From assembly GCA_037176905.1 (NCBI GenBank), contig JBBBWG010028201.1:51810-115809 (forward strand): a stretch of DNA of 64,000 bases. Direction: 5' to 3'. Source of the DNA: Azolla pinnata. Taxonomy: Eukaryota; Streptophyta; Polypodiopsida; Salviniales; Salviniaceae. The position numbers and the translations under genes were made by a program. This document shows, one piece after another, positions 46,926-58,189 of the stretch. The notes beneath the pieces are model-generated. The model was not told the DNA's origin. It ran no database searches and saw only the letters and a program-made list of their open reading frames with translations. Within the stretch, counting starts at the first letter, position 1; every line of letters begins with the position of its first letter.

Positions 46926-49900
46926 ATGGGTGGAAGGCAATCAAAGGCTTCACATGAAGAACCATTTCAATATCATGATTCAAGATACCAAGGTTCTGGT
47001 TCAAGTTATCCAGAATATTCTCCAAGCACGCCGACAAATATAGACGCTAAGAAAAGGTTGACTAGAGAGTTTTCTCGGATCATCGACAATTATAACACAG
47101 TCGAGCAGGTTATGTTCGTTTTCAATCATTCCCGAAATTGGCCTCAGATCGGCCACTCTTTTTTTTGGCCAGAATTTCATTATCCAGTATCCCTTTTTTG
47201 GCTATTTAATTATCAGGTTACTTCAGCATTGAGAGATTCAGGCCTTGAGTCATCTAACTTGATTGTTGGAATTGATTTCACTAAAAGCAACGAGTGGACA
47301 GGTGTTTTACTGGTTTCTCATTGTACTTGAACGTCTTGAGTGATTCTCTGTGTTTGTTGTTGTTCGTACAGATCTCACCGGTTAATCCATTTTGGATCAC
47401 AGGTAAAAACTCATTCAATGGAAGAAATCTACATGCAATAGGCAACACCCCGAATCCATATGAACAAGCCATCTCGATAATTGGCCGAACCCTTTCGCCT
47501 TTTGATGATGATAACCTTATACCATGTTTTGGGTTTGGTGATGGTGAGTTGGATATCCTCCTTCTATTAGATATTTATGATGCATGAGAGCTTCTGGTCC
47601 ATGTGAAGTTTTTTTGTGCCAATGTTAGCACATACTATATACATGCCTTATGTGTGTGTATGCATACATACATGTGTAATATGTCCAATGCACTGTATAT
47701 GTATGTATCTGCATGCATCTGTATCTTACATATATATATGTCTGTGTGCATGTATGTTTTATGCATGCAGACATACTTTAATAAGTGTGCATTCGACTTC
47801 TCATATATACATACATGTTAATTTACGTAAAGCAATTACATCTACATTACAGTTACCACACACGATCGGGAAGTATTTAGCTTTTATCCAGATCACAGAC
47901 CTTGTGATGGCTTCGAGGATGCCCTAACAAGATACAGGGAAATTGTTCCCTTCATAAAATTGGCTGGTAAGTTGCAATTACTAATGCCACATCAGTAAGC
48001 AGCATTAAGAGCACACATGTCAGTCTTAACTCTTAATCTATTGCAGGACCAACATCTTTTGCACCTGTGATTGAAGCAGCAGTTGACATAGTTGTACAAA
48101 GTGGTTGTCAGTACCATGTACTGGTTATAATAGCTGATGGGCAGGCAAGATATTCTTGATTATACCTACTAGAAAAATCTATATATTTTTTGTTTGTTAA
48201 CCGTTAGATTTTTTTTCTCCTTTTGGTTAAGATCAGGTGACTAGGAGTGTAGATACTGATTCAGGCATGCTAAGCCCACAAGAACAAAGCACTATAGATG
48301 CGATAGTTGAGGCAAGGTAATTAATTATAAGAATGCATAACAAGTAATGGGGTCGAGTTTTATAGAAGCTAACATTTTTTTATGGGAAGTGTTGTATCAA
48401 TTGAGCCTTAAGACCCATCGGTGCTTAAGAACATGCATGGGTACTATCAATAAATGTGACTGAAAATGGCTCCCTCGTCTATGATTAGGCTTACGGGCAT
48501 TTAATACAAACAGGAACAAAAGAATGAATCAAGGAAGTTAGATACTTAAAAGAATACAAAGTGGTTTGAGGGAATTCAAAGTGTTAGTCCATGAATATCT
48601 TTTTCTCATCAATGGGGGCTTTGAGCTTCTGAGTTTCAGAGGGACAGACTATTCATGAACAACCCCTGTATGAATGACATGCTGCCATCATCACCAGAAA
48701 AGCTGTTTTGAGTTCATTGATAGAATTACCTGTCTCATTCATGTGAAGGATAAAAGAATAACTAACAGAAAATGAAAATGCCAAATGCAGTGAGTATCCA
48801 CTTTCAATTGTGCTTGTTGGAGTAGGTGATGGCCCGTGGGACATGATGCAGAAGTTTGATGACAACATTCCAGAGCGCCGTTTTGATAACTTTCAAGTGA
48901 GTTTTTCATATCTCCCTAGAACCCACCCACCTTCACACACATATATACTTATGTAGTTTTTTCACCAAGAAGTTAATAATAGTGAAATTCTGACATGCCA
49001 CTTTTTACCATTAATTGCAGTTTGTTAATTTCACCAGCATCATGTCTAGAAATAGATCATTCCAACAAAGGGAGGCATCCTTTGCGCTAGCAGCTCTAAT
49101 GGAAATACCGATCCAATACAAAGCTGCCCTTGCATTACGTCTCTTCAAGTACTGGATGCTAGACCTTTAACCAAATCCCTTTTCGCAATTATATAACTGT
49201 TACTAACTGAATTGTGATAATGATGCATGGTTATTTGGGGATCTCAAAGAAAGAAGAGTGTAGTTTCTAGAATCTTGGTAGCAGCATATCAGTAAACAAG
49301 TAAAAGGGGTATTTTGGCAAACGTTCCTGATTTATTTTTCTTTTATTTCGGTATGTCCTAGCCGCACGACAAATAGGAAACCCAAATTAAAGCCTTTACC
49401 GAGTCCAGGTCCACTGGTTGCCCGAAGTCCAGTGATGCCACAAATGGGTGTAAATCGTCAGTACTCAAACTCGGACAGCTTCTCTACATTCAAACAAAAT
49501 GTCGAATCTTCCCAGACCGAAGACAACCAGGTTCCTTTTTTTGATATTTTGGATTTCCTTAAGATGCTCTAGTGTTATGATCTTTCGTTCTCTTCTACTC
49601 AACCATCGCTTTAAAGCATACTTTTCCAACTTCTTTGCAGCTATGCCCAATTTGCTGGGTAAACCCAAAGAACATGGCCTTCAATTGTGGTCATCAGGTA
49701 TTGTTCCTAGATATATTGTTCTATGTTTTGAAGTGACTATGGGTTTGTACATTGTTACCTTCCAACGTAAGTATGTGGTATGTGTGCATTGTAGGGTGTA
49801 TGTAGTGTTAAATTAAGGTGGATATCAAATACGAGTTAATTGCATTCTTTGAATATGTGACCATACTGAATTGAGTGTAATTTTTCTTTTACCAGACCTG

Positions 49901-49976
49901 CGAAGATTGTGGCACCAACTTGAGGGCATGTCCAATTTGTCGCAAGGACATAGAATTACGGTTGAAGCTGTATTAA
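46926..49976 (+). CDS. RGLG: RGLG-type E3 ubiquitin ligase (copine/vWA plus RING)
   Basis: Eleven exons: 46926-47108, 47217-47301, 47403-47543, 47853-47966, 48047-48144, 48237-48316, 48791-48896, 49021-49148, 49362-49530, 49641-49697 and 49896-49976. The product is 413 aa. Gly2 in MGGRQSK suits N-myristoylation and membrane attachment. The copine-type vWA domain spans roughly residues 62-312, with GLESSNLIVGIDFTKSNEWT, IPCFGFGD, LAGPTSFAPVI and VLVGVGDGPWDMM. A Pro/Ser linker precedes a C-terminal RING (LCPIC, FNCGHQTCEDC, ACPIC) ending in RLKLY, as in Arabidopsis RGLG proteins, which act in auxin, drought and cytokinin-related ubiquitylation. The closeness to RGLG is from recall. The intron after exon 5 uses a GC donor. 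Relatives can have a longer N-terminus; the 60 residues before the vWA domain here are shorter and not Pro-rich. Confidence 0.94.
48145..48236 (+). other. GC-AG intron in the RGLG gene
   Basis: The conserved reading IIADGQ|VTRSVD requires a donor GGGCAG|GCAAGA and an acceptor GATCAG|GTGACT in phase 0. No nearby GT donor gives the conserved protein. Confidence 0.85.
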
Positions 49977-52561
49977 GAGATGAAGGATGGAATCAGGTTG
50001 GTTTTCGACACTGTCAAATACTGTATATATAGAAGACCCATTCTTTTAGCGGACCGTTCCGGGTGCCTACTTAACTCGACATTCCAATTGTAGTATTTTG
50101 CAAAATAAACTTATCATTGTATACTCCAGCATAGAGGAACTAACCAACCGAGTGCATCATATTCATGCACGCAACATTCATCCATATATTTACCTCAGGT
50201 ACATGGATTTATGTGCTTCATGATGTTCAAAGTTAGGTGGTGGTATAGTCACTGTACATTCCCTACGTTTGGTGGCCAGGAATCCGATGTCATTTGTAAC
50301 AGTTTCAGTATGTAAAAATTAAATGGCCGAGATTGTAGACCTTGAGATGTTACATGTTTTATTTTGTCTTTGGCAAGTCTCAAAGCAAGTGTGTTATGAA
50401 TCTCAACTTGCAAGGTGGTTTGCAGGAAAGCTTGTCGATAGTATCGAGGGAGCAAGATGCCTGCCTGTAAAATAGAAGGTCACCCATTCTGCACTAGTGT
50501 TCATGGTTAGTGTACACTGTAGACACATGGATTCAAGTAAAGTGCATGGTTAAGAAAAAAAGGCCAACCTGATTCTCACTAGAAAGGACGGTATCAAAAT
50601 CTTTGATGGTTTCTAGAGCCTACACCATGCTTGCTGAATCTGTTGTGCTCCAGCTATAGCTATCGCGAAATCCATCAGGATGTGCTCAAAACTGATTTTA
50701 TCTTTTCCAATGCTCCTTGGTTCCTACAAGAAATCGAGCTTTATAAACAAGTGTGGTGTTGTTTTGTAGCTTTTGCAATATTGCAAGTGCAAACCCTGAA
50801 AATCATTTGCCAGTTCTTTCTTATCATCATCATAGAAAACTGTGGGGGGAACATGTCTGAAAGAAAGCCGAGTGCATTGCCCTCTCCTTTTCCTCTCCAC
50901 CTTTCTTGCTCATCTTTGCTTCTCACTTTCATAAAGATCGTGTGCCTGTGTGGGCATTCCTTCAATTCATTTCCTGACCTTTTTCTACACACAGAATTTG
51001 GTCATTGGAGACAGAAATAGGGTTATAGGTTATGGGGAAACACTTGAAATGCAAGCCAATGAAACCCATGATTCGTGCAAATACAGCAGCCTGATTCACC
51101 TGAGCAAGGAGTCTTCTGCGATGCGCAAAAGGTATAGAAGAAGCTCGATTCGCTCCCTCAAAGCTCGATTCGCTCCCTCATCCATGGCTTTCTCAGCATC
51201 GAATCGCGGAAATCTACAACATATGATAACAGAAAGAACCATGCGGCGGCAATGGAGCATACAAACATGTCTTGCAGGGCATCGTTCGAGCACATGCAGC
51301 AGCAATATATACAGTAGGAATTCGATCCGAATCATGGAGCGTCTGCTCATCTTTTTCTGAAAGACGGATTCGTTTCCTGTCAAAGAAGATGCCCTCCACT
51401 CGACGGATAATATGTGGATAGATAGATGATGGGCTGTGTCAGAAACAATACACTGTTGGAGCTGAGAAGCAAACACATGGGGAAAGGGGTCTCTTTCCAT
51501 CAAAGCTGTGGATATCATTGGAGAAACAATCCCCACTTCCATACACACTGCAATCCTCCTCCAAGCAAAGCCAGATGAAATAAGCAAAGCAAAATAGCAA
51601 ATTAAACAGAGAGGGGCCTAAGCAGAAGGTAATTCTGAGTGAATATGCATGCATCCATGGGCCATATGTACATTTGAGCTCTTCCCTTCAGCTTCTTGAA
51701 GGTATCAGCATCCTCTCCTCCAAAGCCAGATGATTAAGTAAAAGCAAAATAGCATGAAAAAGTAAGCACAATAGCATGAATCAGTAAGCAAAATAGCATG
51801 AAACAGAGAGGCACCTAGGAAGGAAATTCTGAGTGAATGCATCCTTGACATTTGAGCTCTTCCCTCAGATGATTAAGCAAGCAAAATAGCATGAAACAGT
51901 AAGTAAAATAGCATGAAACAAAGAGGGGCCTAAGAAGGAAATTCTGAGTGAGTGCATCCCAAGGGCCATATGTAACATTTGAGCCTTTTCCTTCAGTTTT
52001 CTTGAAGGTAAACAGCACTCAAACAAAGGACACTTGAGCTCTTTACTTCAACAGCTTCTTGAAGCTAACAGCACCCAATCAAAGGACACTTGAGCTCTTT
52101 CCTTCAACAGCTTCTTGAAGGTAAGAGCACCCAATCAATCAAAGGAATGCAGAAGGTGAAGAAGGAATGCCCAACACCTGTGGATCCAATTGGCAATAAC
52201 CACCTCTGGCTTCTCCAAACTTCGTATGTTTTCTTGATTCCATATTGGCAATCTTATTTCTATACATCTCTCATCATGGCCATTGCTTGCTTCTTCATCA
52301 TCATCATCACACACACACACACAAACACACACATACATCAAAAACCCTAAAAAGAAGCAGGATCACAAGACCAGAAAACCTACTCCAATTCTGCCCCAAC
52401 AGCCTCCCCCGATTCTATACCGATGGCTTCTTCATTGAGCAATGAAACAAGCCCATGATGCAAGCTCAGTGAGCCATAACAAGAGGCTAGCTATATGTAG
52501 GGGTCGATGCCAAGCCAATCGATCCTTACCTCGATGCCCAAATGTGGAGCCAATCATCACC

Positions 52562-52594
<33 letters not shown>

Positions 52595-52650
52595 CTCAAA
52601 TTCATCATCATCATCCTCAAATTCATCATCCTCATCCTCACTGAAGAGTT
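49977..52650. other. Gene-free stretch with a short repeat cluster
   Basis: A presumed 3' flank and unique sequence run to about 51620. From about 51620 to 52145 there are diverged copies of AGCAAAATAGCATGAAACAG and of ACTTGAGCTCTTTCCTTCA-CAGCTTCTTGAAGGTA. An ACAC microsatellite lies near 52309-52335 and an (ACC/ATC)n tract at 52556-52632. A 163-codon minus-strand frame (51096-51587) resembles nothing known and is not called. Confidence 0.6.
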
Positions 52651-52940
52651 TCAGATCTTGTAGAGCTTCTCGGCTTTGATGATGGGATTGGCCTTTGCGA
52701 TGGAAGCCCTGGCGGCAGCCTTGTAGTCGAAGGGGCAATCGTGGGTGTCCGAATGGCGATGGGCGGGGCAGAACATGTCCCCGCATCGGCACTTGAATCC
52801 GCGAAGCCCCAGCCTCTTCGAGCACGCAGAGCATCGAGCACAGCCATGGCTGCTGATTCTCTCTTCATCGGCAGCTTTCTCATCGCCCATGAAACAATGG
52901 GCAGTTTTGTTGTGATCGGCAGCTTTGATTCGGCCGAGGA

Positions 52941-52984
<44 letters not shown>

Positions 52985-53296
52985 CAATTCTTGTCGATCC
53001 TTCCTGTATTCGCGAATCGGACGGCGGCGTCTTTGCTTAGCCTTGCTGATCCTTGAGCTTTCTCCTCCGAGAACAGGGCAGCAGATTCCTCCTCCTCCTC
53101 CTTCTCTGAGGCGGGTTTCTCGGAGGCGGAAGATCGATTGGCTTTCTCGGAGATGGAGGAGCAGTGGGCGCCTTCTGCATCGCAGCCTGCCTGCTGCGCA
53201 GGCTTCTCGCCGGAGATGGAGGGCCCTTCCTTTGCTGGAGCAGGGAAGGGACGGCTAGACAACGATGAAGAAGATGCCCATGGCGATGGCGATGGC

Positions 53297-53327
<31 letters not shown>

Positions 53328-53475
53328 GCGGTGGAGGAGAAGCTGCAGAAGATATCGGCGGCGAAGAAGAAGAAGAAGAAGAAGAGGAGGAGGAGGAGGA
53401 GGAGTGTGAAGGGAGAGCTGACGGAGAGCTTCTCGTCTCGTCTTCTAGTACAAATTTCCAGCTCTCTCGAGCCAT
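52651..53475 (-). CDS. AN1 zinc-finger stress-associated protein lacking A20
   Basis: The intronless 274-aa protein starts at ATG 53475. Its last 65 residues form an AN1 finger: [19 protein letters not shown] followed by [15 protein letters not shown], with the expected Cys/His spacing. It ends with [13 protein letters not shown], the usual C-terminus of plant A20/AN1 stress-associated proteins (SAPs). The N-terminus [14 protein letters not shown] also recalls SAP N-termini, but the A20 finger normally found next is missing. In its place are poly-Ser and Ser/Pro runs, a Glu-rich segment and a run of 14 His residues coded by a CAT repeat. SAPs act in abiotic stress responses, partly through ubiquitin binding by A20; loss of A20 would remove that. 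SAP genes are typically intronless, as here. Whether the N-terminus is truly homologous is an inference. Confidence 0.85.
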
Positions 53476-53506
53476 TGGGGGCGGCTATGGCGATGGAAGC
53501 TCCGGA

Positions 53507-53762
53507 TTGAAGAAGAAGAAGAAGAAGAAGAAGAAGAAGAAGCAGAAGAAAGAAGGAAGAAGAAGGAAGAAGAAGAAGAAGAAGAAGCAGAAGAAGAAGA
53601 AGAAGAAGAAGAAGAAGAAGAAGAAGAGGAGCAGAGCAGAAAGGAAGAGGAGAAAGAAAGGAAGAAAGAGTGGAAGAAGGAACAGAGAACAATGTCTCTG
53701 TTTCTGTTTCTGTTTCTGTCTCAAGAAGAAGAAGAAGAAGAAGAAGAAGAAGAAGAAGAAAA
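53507..53762. repeat. (GAA)n tracts upstream of the SAP gene
   Basis: Long GAA runs with interruptions lie 30-290 bp upstream of ATG 53475 (TTC on the transcribed strand), with a short TTTCTG run between them. Confidence 0.95.
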
Positions 53763-53799
53763 CAGAGGAGGCCAAAAAACACAGAGACTCAGAAAATGG

Positions 53800-53899
53800 N
53801 NNNNNNNNNNNNNNNNNNNNNNNNNNNNNNNNNNNNNNNNNNNNNNNNNNNNNNNNNNNNNNNNNNNNNNNNNNNNNNNNNNNNNNNNNNNNNNNNNNN
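53800..53899. other. Assembly gap of 100 N with identical flanks
   Basis: Exactly 100 undetermined bases. The 77 bp before the gap (53723-53799) and the 77 bp after it (53900-53976) appear identical: a GAA run, then AACAGAGGAGGCC and CAGAGACTCAGAAAATGG. Confidence 0.97.
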
Positions 53900-53992
53900 A
53901 AGAAGAAGAAGAAGAAGAAGAAGAAGAAGAAGAAGAAAACAGAGGAGGCCAAAAAACACAGAGACTCAGAAAATGGAGCAGAAGGGCTTCTT

Positions 53993-54437
53993 TATGATGA
54001 TTATTATTATTATTATTACTATTATGATTATGATTATGATTAGGATTAGGATCATTATTATAATTATTATTAGTATTATTATTATTATTTATTACTACTG
54101 CTACTAAGAGAATGGCTCTTATTATTATTAGTAGTAGTATTATTAGTAGTATTAGTATTACTATTTATTACTATTATTATTATTTATTAGTACTACTACT
54201 ACTCAGAAAATGGGAGCAGAAGGGTTTTATGATTATGATTATGATTAGTATTGTTATTATTATTATTATTATTGTTGTTATTAGATTTTGGTTTTTGATT
54301 TTAGTTTTTGTTATACTAAGAAAATGGGAGCAGAAGGGTATTATTATTATTGTGATTATGATTATGATTATGATTATGAGTATGAGTATGATTATGATTA
54401 TGATGATGATTATTATCATTATTATTTGATTTTGGTT
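53993..54437. repeat. (ATT)n and (GATTAT)n tract
   Basis: ATT, GATTAT and AGT triplet steps are interrupted by recurring copies of AGAAAATGGGAGCAGAAGGG (near 53967, 54204 and 54320), suggesting a longer duplicated unit. Confidence 0.9.
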
Positions 54438-54547
54438 TTTGTTACTCACCAGACTACCCCCTGCCAAACAATCTACCAAGAGTTACCCCTTGCAAATCTG
54501 GAAGATTTCTGATGCTTGGAAGGGTAGGGTAAGGGGCAAAGATCAAG

Positions 54548-54700
54548 GGGCTAGGGTTAGGGTTAGGGTTAGGGTTTTAGAGCTTAGGGCTAGGGTTAGG
54601 GTTAGGGTTAGGGTTTTAGAGCTTAGGGCTAGGGTTAGGGTTAGGTTTAGGGTTTTAGAGCTTAGGGCTAGGATTAGGGTTAGGGTTAGGGTTTTAGAGC
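54548..54700. repeat. TTAGGG-type telomere-like array, G-rich on the plus strand
   Basis: Four units each comprise several GGGTTA hexamers followed by GTTTTAGAGCTTAGGGCTA. The unit is the hexamer TTAGGG, not the plant heptamer TTTAGGG. Period is about 37-43 bp. Confidence 0.92.
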
Positions 54701-54784
54701 TTTGTAGAGAACTCTACCATCACCGACTTCAAGATCGAAATCTCTTGGCCTAATTCCGATGACTCGAAATTTGCTCTGATCGTC

Positions 54785-56400
54785 TGACCGACATCTAAAC
54801 CCCAAACCCTGAATACTCATCTGACCGACAATGAACCCTAAACTCTGAAGCATCGCCTTACCAGCTCAAAACCCTAAACCCTAAATCCTAAACCCTAAAC
54901 CCTAAGCCCTAAATAATCGCCTGACCAACTCGAAACGCTAGACCTTGAACCCTAAAACCCTAAACCGTAAATAATCGTCTCGCGCAACTCTGAACCCTGA
55001 ATCTTGAACCCTATAAACAATCGTCTGACCCTAAACCCCAAACCCTAAACCCTAAACCCTAAACCCTACTCCGAACCCTGAACCTTGGACCCTAGACCCC
55101 GTAAATAACCATCTTACCAACTCTGAGCTCTGACGCGAAACCCTAAACCCTAAACATAGAACGAAACCATACTTTTGCAAGCTGCAAACGCTATCGAGAA
55201 TGATTCAAGCATTCGAAAAGTATGTTTCGGGCTAGAAGAAGAACCATACTTTCTTTAACAAAAAAAACAAAACCTCATAAGCTTCGCTCATACCCTTCTC
55301 AAACGTTTGCAAACTTACTGCATTTCGTGTTTGCAAAAGCCAGAAGCTTGCGAATGTTACGTTCTATCGTTCTATGACTTCTAAAGAATCATCTCACCCA
55401 ACTCTGAACCCTGAACCCTGAATCCTGAACCCTAAAATGCTGAACCCTACAAATAATCATCTGACAAACTCTAAACCCTAAAGCCTAAACCCTAAACTGG
55501 ATCGAAGACAGGTTTGCGAACAAACCCTTAACCCTAAGCCCTAAACTGGATTGAGGCCAGGTCTACGAACAAAACCCTAAACCCTAAACTGGATCGAGGA
55601 CAGGTTTGCAAACAAAACCCTTAACCCTAAACTGGATCAAGGACAAGTTTGCGAACAAAACCCTAAACCCTAAACTGGATCAAGGACAGGTCTGCGAACA
55701 AAACCCTAAACCTTAAACTGGATCGAGGACAGGTTTGCGAACAAAACCTTTAACCCTAAACTAGATCGAGGACAGGTCTGCGAACAAAACCCTAAACCCT
55801 AAACTGGATCAAGGACAGGGTTTGTGAAACAAACCATAAACCCTAAACTAGATCGAGGACAAGGTTTGCGAAACACACCCTAAACCCCTAAACTAGATCG
55901 GCGACAAGGTTTGCGAACAAAACCCTAAACCCTAAACCGGATTGAGGACAAGGTTTGCGAAACAAACCCTAAACCCTAAACTAGATCGAGGACAAGGTTT
56001 GCGAACAAAACCCTAAACCCTAAACCCTAAACTGGACCGAGGACAGGGTTTGCGAAACAGACCCGAAACCCTAAACTGGATCGAGGACAGGTCTGCAAAC
56101 AAAACCCTAAACCCTAAACTGGATCGAGGACAGGTCAGCAAACAAAACCCTAAACCCTGAACTGGATCAAGGACAGGGTTTGCGAACAAAAACCTAAACC
56201 GTAAACCCTAAACTAGATCAAGGACAGGGTTTGCGAACAAAACCCTAAACCCTAAATCGGATCGGCGACAAAGTTCGCGAACAAAACCCTAAACCCTAAA
56301 CTCGATCGAGGACAGGGTTTGCGAACCAAAACCCTAAACCCTAAACCCTAAACCCTAAACTGGATGTCTGTGAACAAAACCCTAAACCCTAAAAACCCGT
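54785..56400. repeat. CCCTAAA-type telomere-hybrid minisatellite, C-rich on the plus strand
   Basis: The first part (54785-55150) has irregular CCCTAAA and CCCTGAA units. From about 55480 there are around twenty copies of a 42-46 bp hybrid unit: two CCCTAAA heptamers, then CTGGATCGAGGACAGGTTTG and CGAACAAAA. A non-repeat insert occupies 55150-55380. Confidence 0.93.
55150..55378. mobile_element. MITE-like insert within the telomere-like array
   Basis: A 225-230 bp block without telomere units has imperfect inverted ends: CATAGAACGA at the left and its complement TCGTTCTATG at the right, and GCAAGCT inside both ends. It has no coding capacity. No clear target-site duplication was found, so the call is tentative. 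Confidence 0.4.
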
Positions 56401-56560
56401 TCATTCGCGATTTCTTCTGTTTCCCGGAAAAAGGAAGAAATGGGACGAACGGGCGCGTCTTTCCGATGATCTTCTTCTTTCTTCTTCCACAACACGAAGC
56501 TTCCATGGCGGAAATGCTGCAGAGAATCTCGTCGACGCGAATCTCGAACTCGAGGAGGAG

Positions 56561-57076
56561 ATGAAGTTCCTGTTCCAGTTCCCCTGCTGCGCTTGCTTCT
56601 GCTTCTGCCGATCCCCCCAGCAGCAGCAGCAGCAGCAGCCGCCGCAGCAGAAGCTATGGCGGCAGGCATCATCAGGCGTGCCCAAGATGATCCCCTACAC
56701 CATGGATGAAGATCGGAGCATCAGCAGCTTCAATGGCGTTGCTCAAGGCAATGGCGATGGTGGAAGCAGCATCAGCATCAGCAGCTATGGCGGCAAGGCC
56801 CACCTGCAGCCGGAGCCCCTCCTCCCCCTGTATTACAGCAAGCAGAATCAGCATAGCCCCAGCGCTGGTGCTGGTGGCTATGGTGATCTTCTTCCACCGT
56901 CATCGCCCATCATCACCACCACCACCACCACCACATCCATCAACGAAGAGCTCTATGTCGTCGCCAGCGCTGGCAATGGCGATGCGGCTTCCATCGATCC
57001 TGCAGATGATGACGGTGATGGTGATGGTGATGGTGGTGATGGTGAGGATGATGATGCTCGCCTCCCTGACCAGTAA
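56561..57076 (+). CDS. Unrecognised 171-aa protein with Cys-rich N-terminus
   Basis: I do not recognise this protein. It starts MKFLFQFPCCACFCFCRSP, a short hydrophobic Cys-rich head that could be S-acylated. Then come a Gln run, a stretch with KMIPYTMDEDRSISSF, Gly/Ser-rich sequence, a Thr run (ACC repeat) and an acidic Asp/Gly-rich C-terminus. GC content and codon use differ clearly from the telomere-like array to its left. The frame is interrupted by no stop, and the head looks real, but much of the rest is repeat-coded. A downstream intron that would extend the protein cannot be excluded. Confidence 0.5.
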   Translation: MKFLFQFPCCACFCFCRSPQQQQQQQPPQQKLWRQASSGVPKMIPYTMDEDRSISSFNGVAQGNGDGGSSISISSYGGKAHLQPEPLLPLYYSKQNQHSPSAGAGGYGDLLPPSSPIITTTTTTTSINEELYVVASAGNGDAASIDPADDDGDGDGDGGDGEDDDARLPDQ

Positions 57077-58189
57077 AACCATATCCTTTCCTCGATCGAC
57101 TCGACTCGGATTCCCCACCTAATCTTCGTCGATGCGATGGAATCGGTTCATACTTTCGTTCCTCGGTGGATGGATCTTCGGTCGATGGAGGGATCTTCGG
57201 TCGATGGAGGGATCCGATTCATGCCTCTTCCTCGACGAGATGGATCGATCCTCGCTTCCTCTTCCTCGATTGGATGGATCGATTCTCGCTTCTTCTTCTT
57301 CCTCGATCGATTCGATGTGTTCCTTTCTCTGCACCCATGGATGCTATATATATATACCAATCCCTGCTGCTTCCAAAGCACCCACATTCCTTGCAGCCTG
57401 CATTTCCACCCATATGCATATACTATATAGGCAGAATCTGACCCCATCCTTGTCTGGAAATCTGCAGAAAGGCTCACACGGTTCCATTCAGATTCTTTCC
57501 TCCACATCCATGGCGGCATATGTATCCATTCTTTGTCCTTGATCACCCGCCATAGCCGCTGTTGATTCCTCCTCTACCAGAGCAAAACACGTTGATACAT
57601 CTTTGTATACCTGACCCATATACCGTAAATGCATGAACAAATAAATCTGTGTCCGAGTGGGACTAGGTGGATGATACATGTTTCTACAAGATTTCTGGCA
57701 TGAGTAACATTAATCAATGTCTCCCCTTTAGAACAAACGACAATGGCCCAAAACTTTCTCCAGTCACCTGCGGAAAACTGAAATGAAAAAATACAGAATA
57801 TCTATAACTTAGAAGAGTCATGGTATAGCAACATTGAGGTTTTCTTGAGCATTGTTAGTATCATACCACACACTGAATTGGGAATCTATCTATCGCACAA
57901 CCAAATTAACATTCGGTCGTACCAAAATGGGTCATCTATCCCTGCAAATGCCAAACAGGGGGCTGTTATTTGGTTATATCCAGTTTGGCAGCATTTAGAA
58001 TCCAAACTTGATCTATTTCATACACCAATCAATCTACATATGTACTTTTATGAACAACACTCTCACATACTGGCTTCCAGATCAAAATCCCAACTTTTGC
58101 TGCCCATCATCAGACTTCTCGATTCAGCATGAACTCGATGTTTTTCAAGTGGGATTTTGGTTGTGCACGAGAGCAGCGAGATTCTGTCT
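57077..58189. other. Gene-free stretch
   Basis: The first 250 bp hold short direct repeats (GATCTTCGGTCGATGGAGGG; CTCGCTTCCTCTTCCTCGAT variants, 57165-57310). The rest is unique sequence, partly the presumed 3' UTR of the minus-strand ADP-glucose phosphorylase. Confidence 0.5.

Noticed and set aside
51096-51587. 163-codon minus-strand frame downstream of the RGLG gene
   Set aside because: No recognisable domain, erratic composition and no splice or promoter context.
53138-54043. 301-codon frame crossing the N gap
   Set aside because: It runs antisense to the AN1 protein, through GAA runs and undetermined bases.
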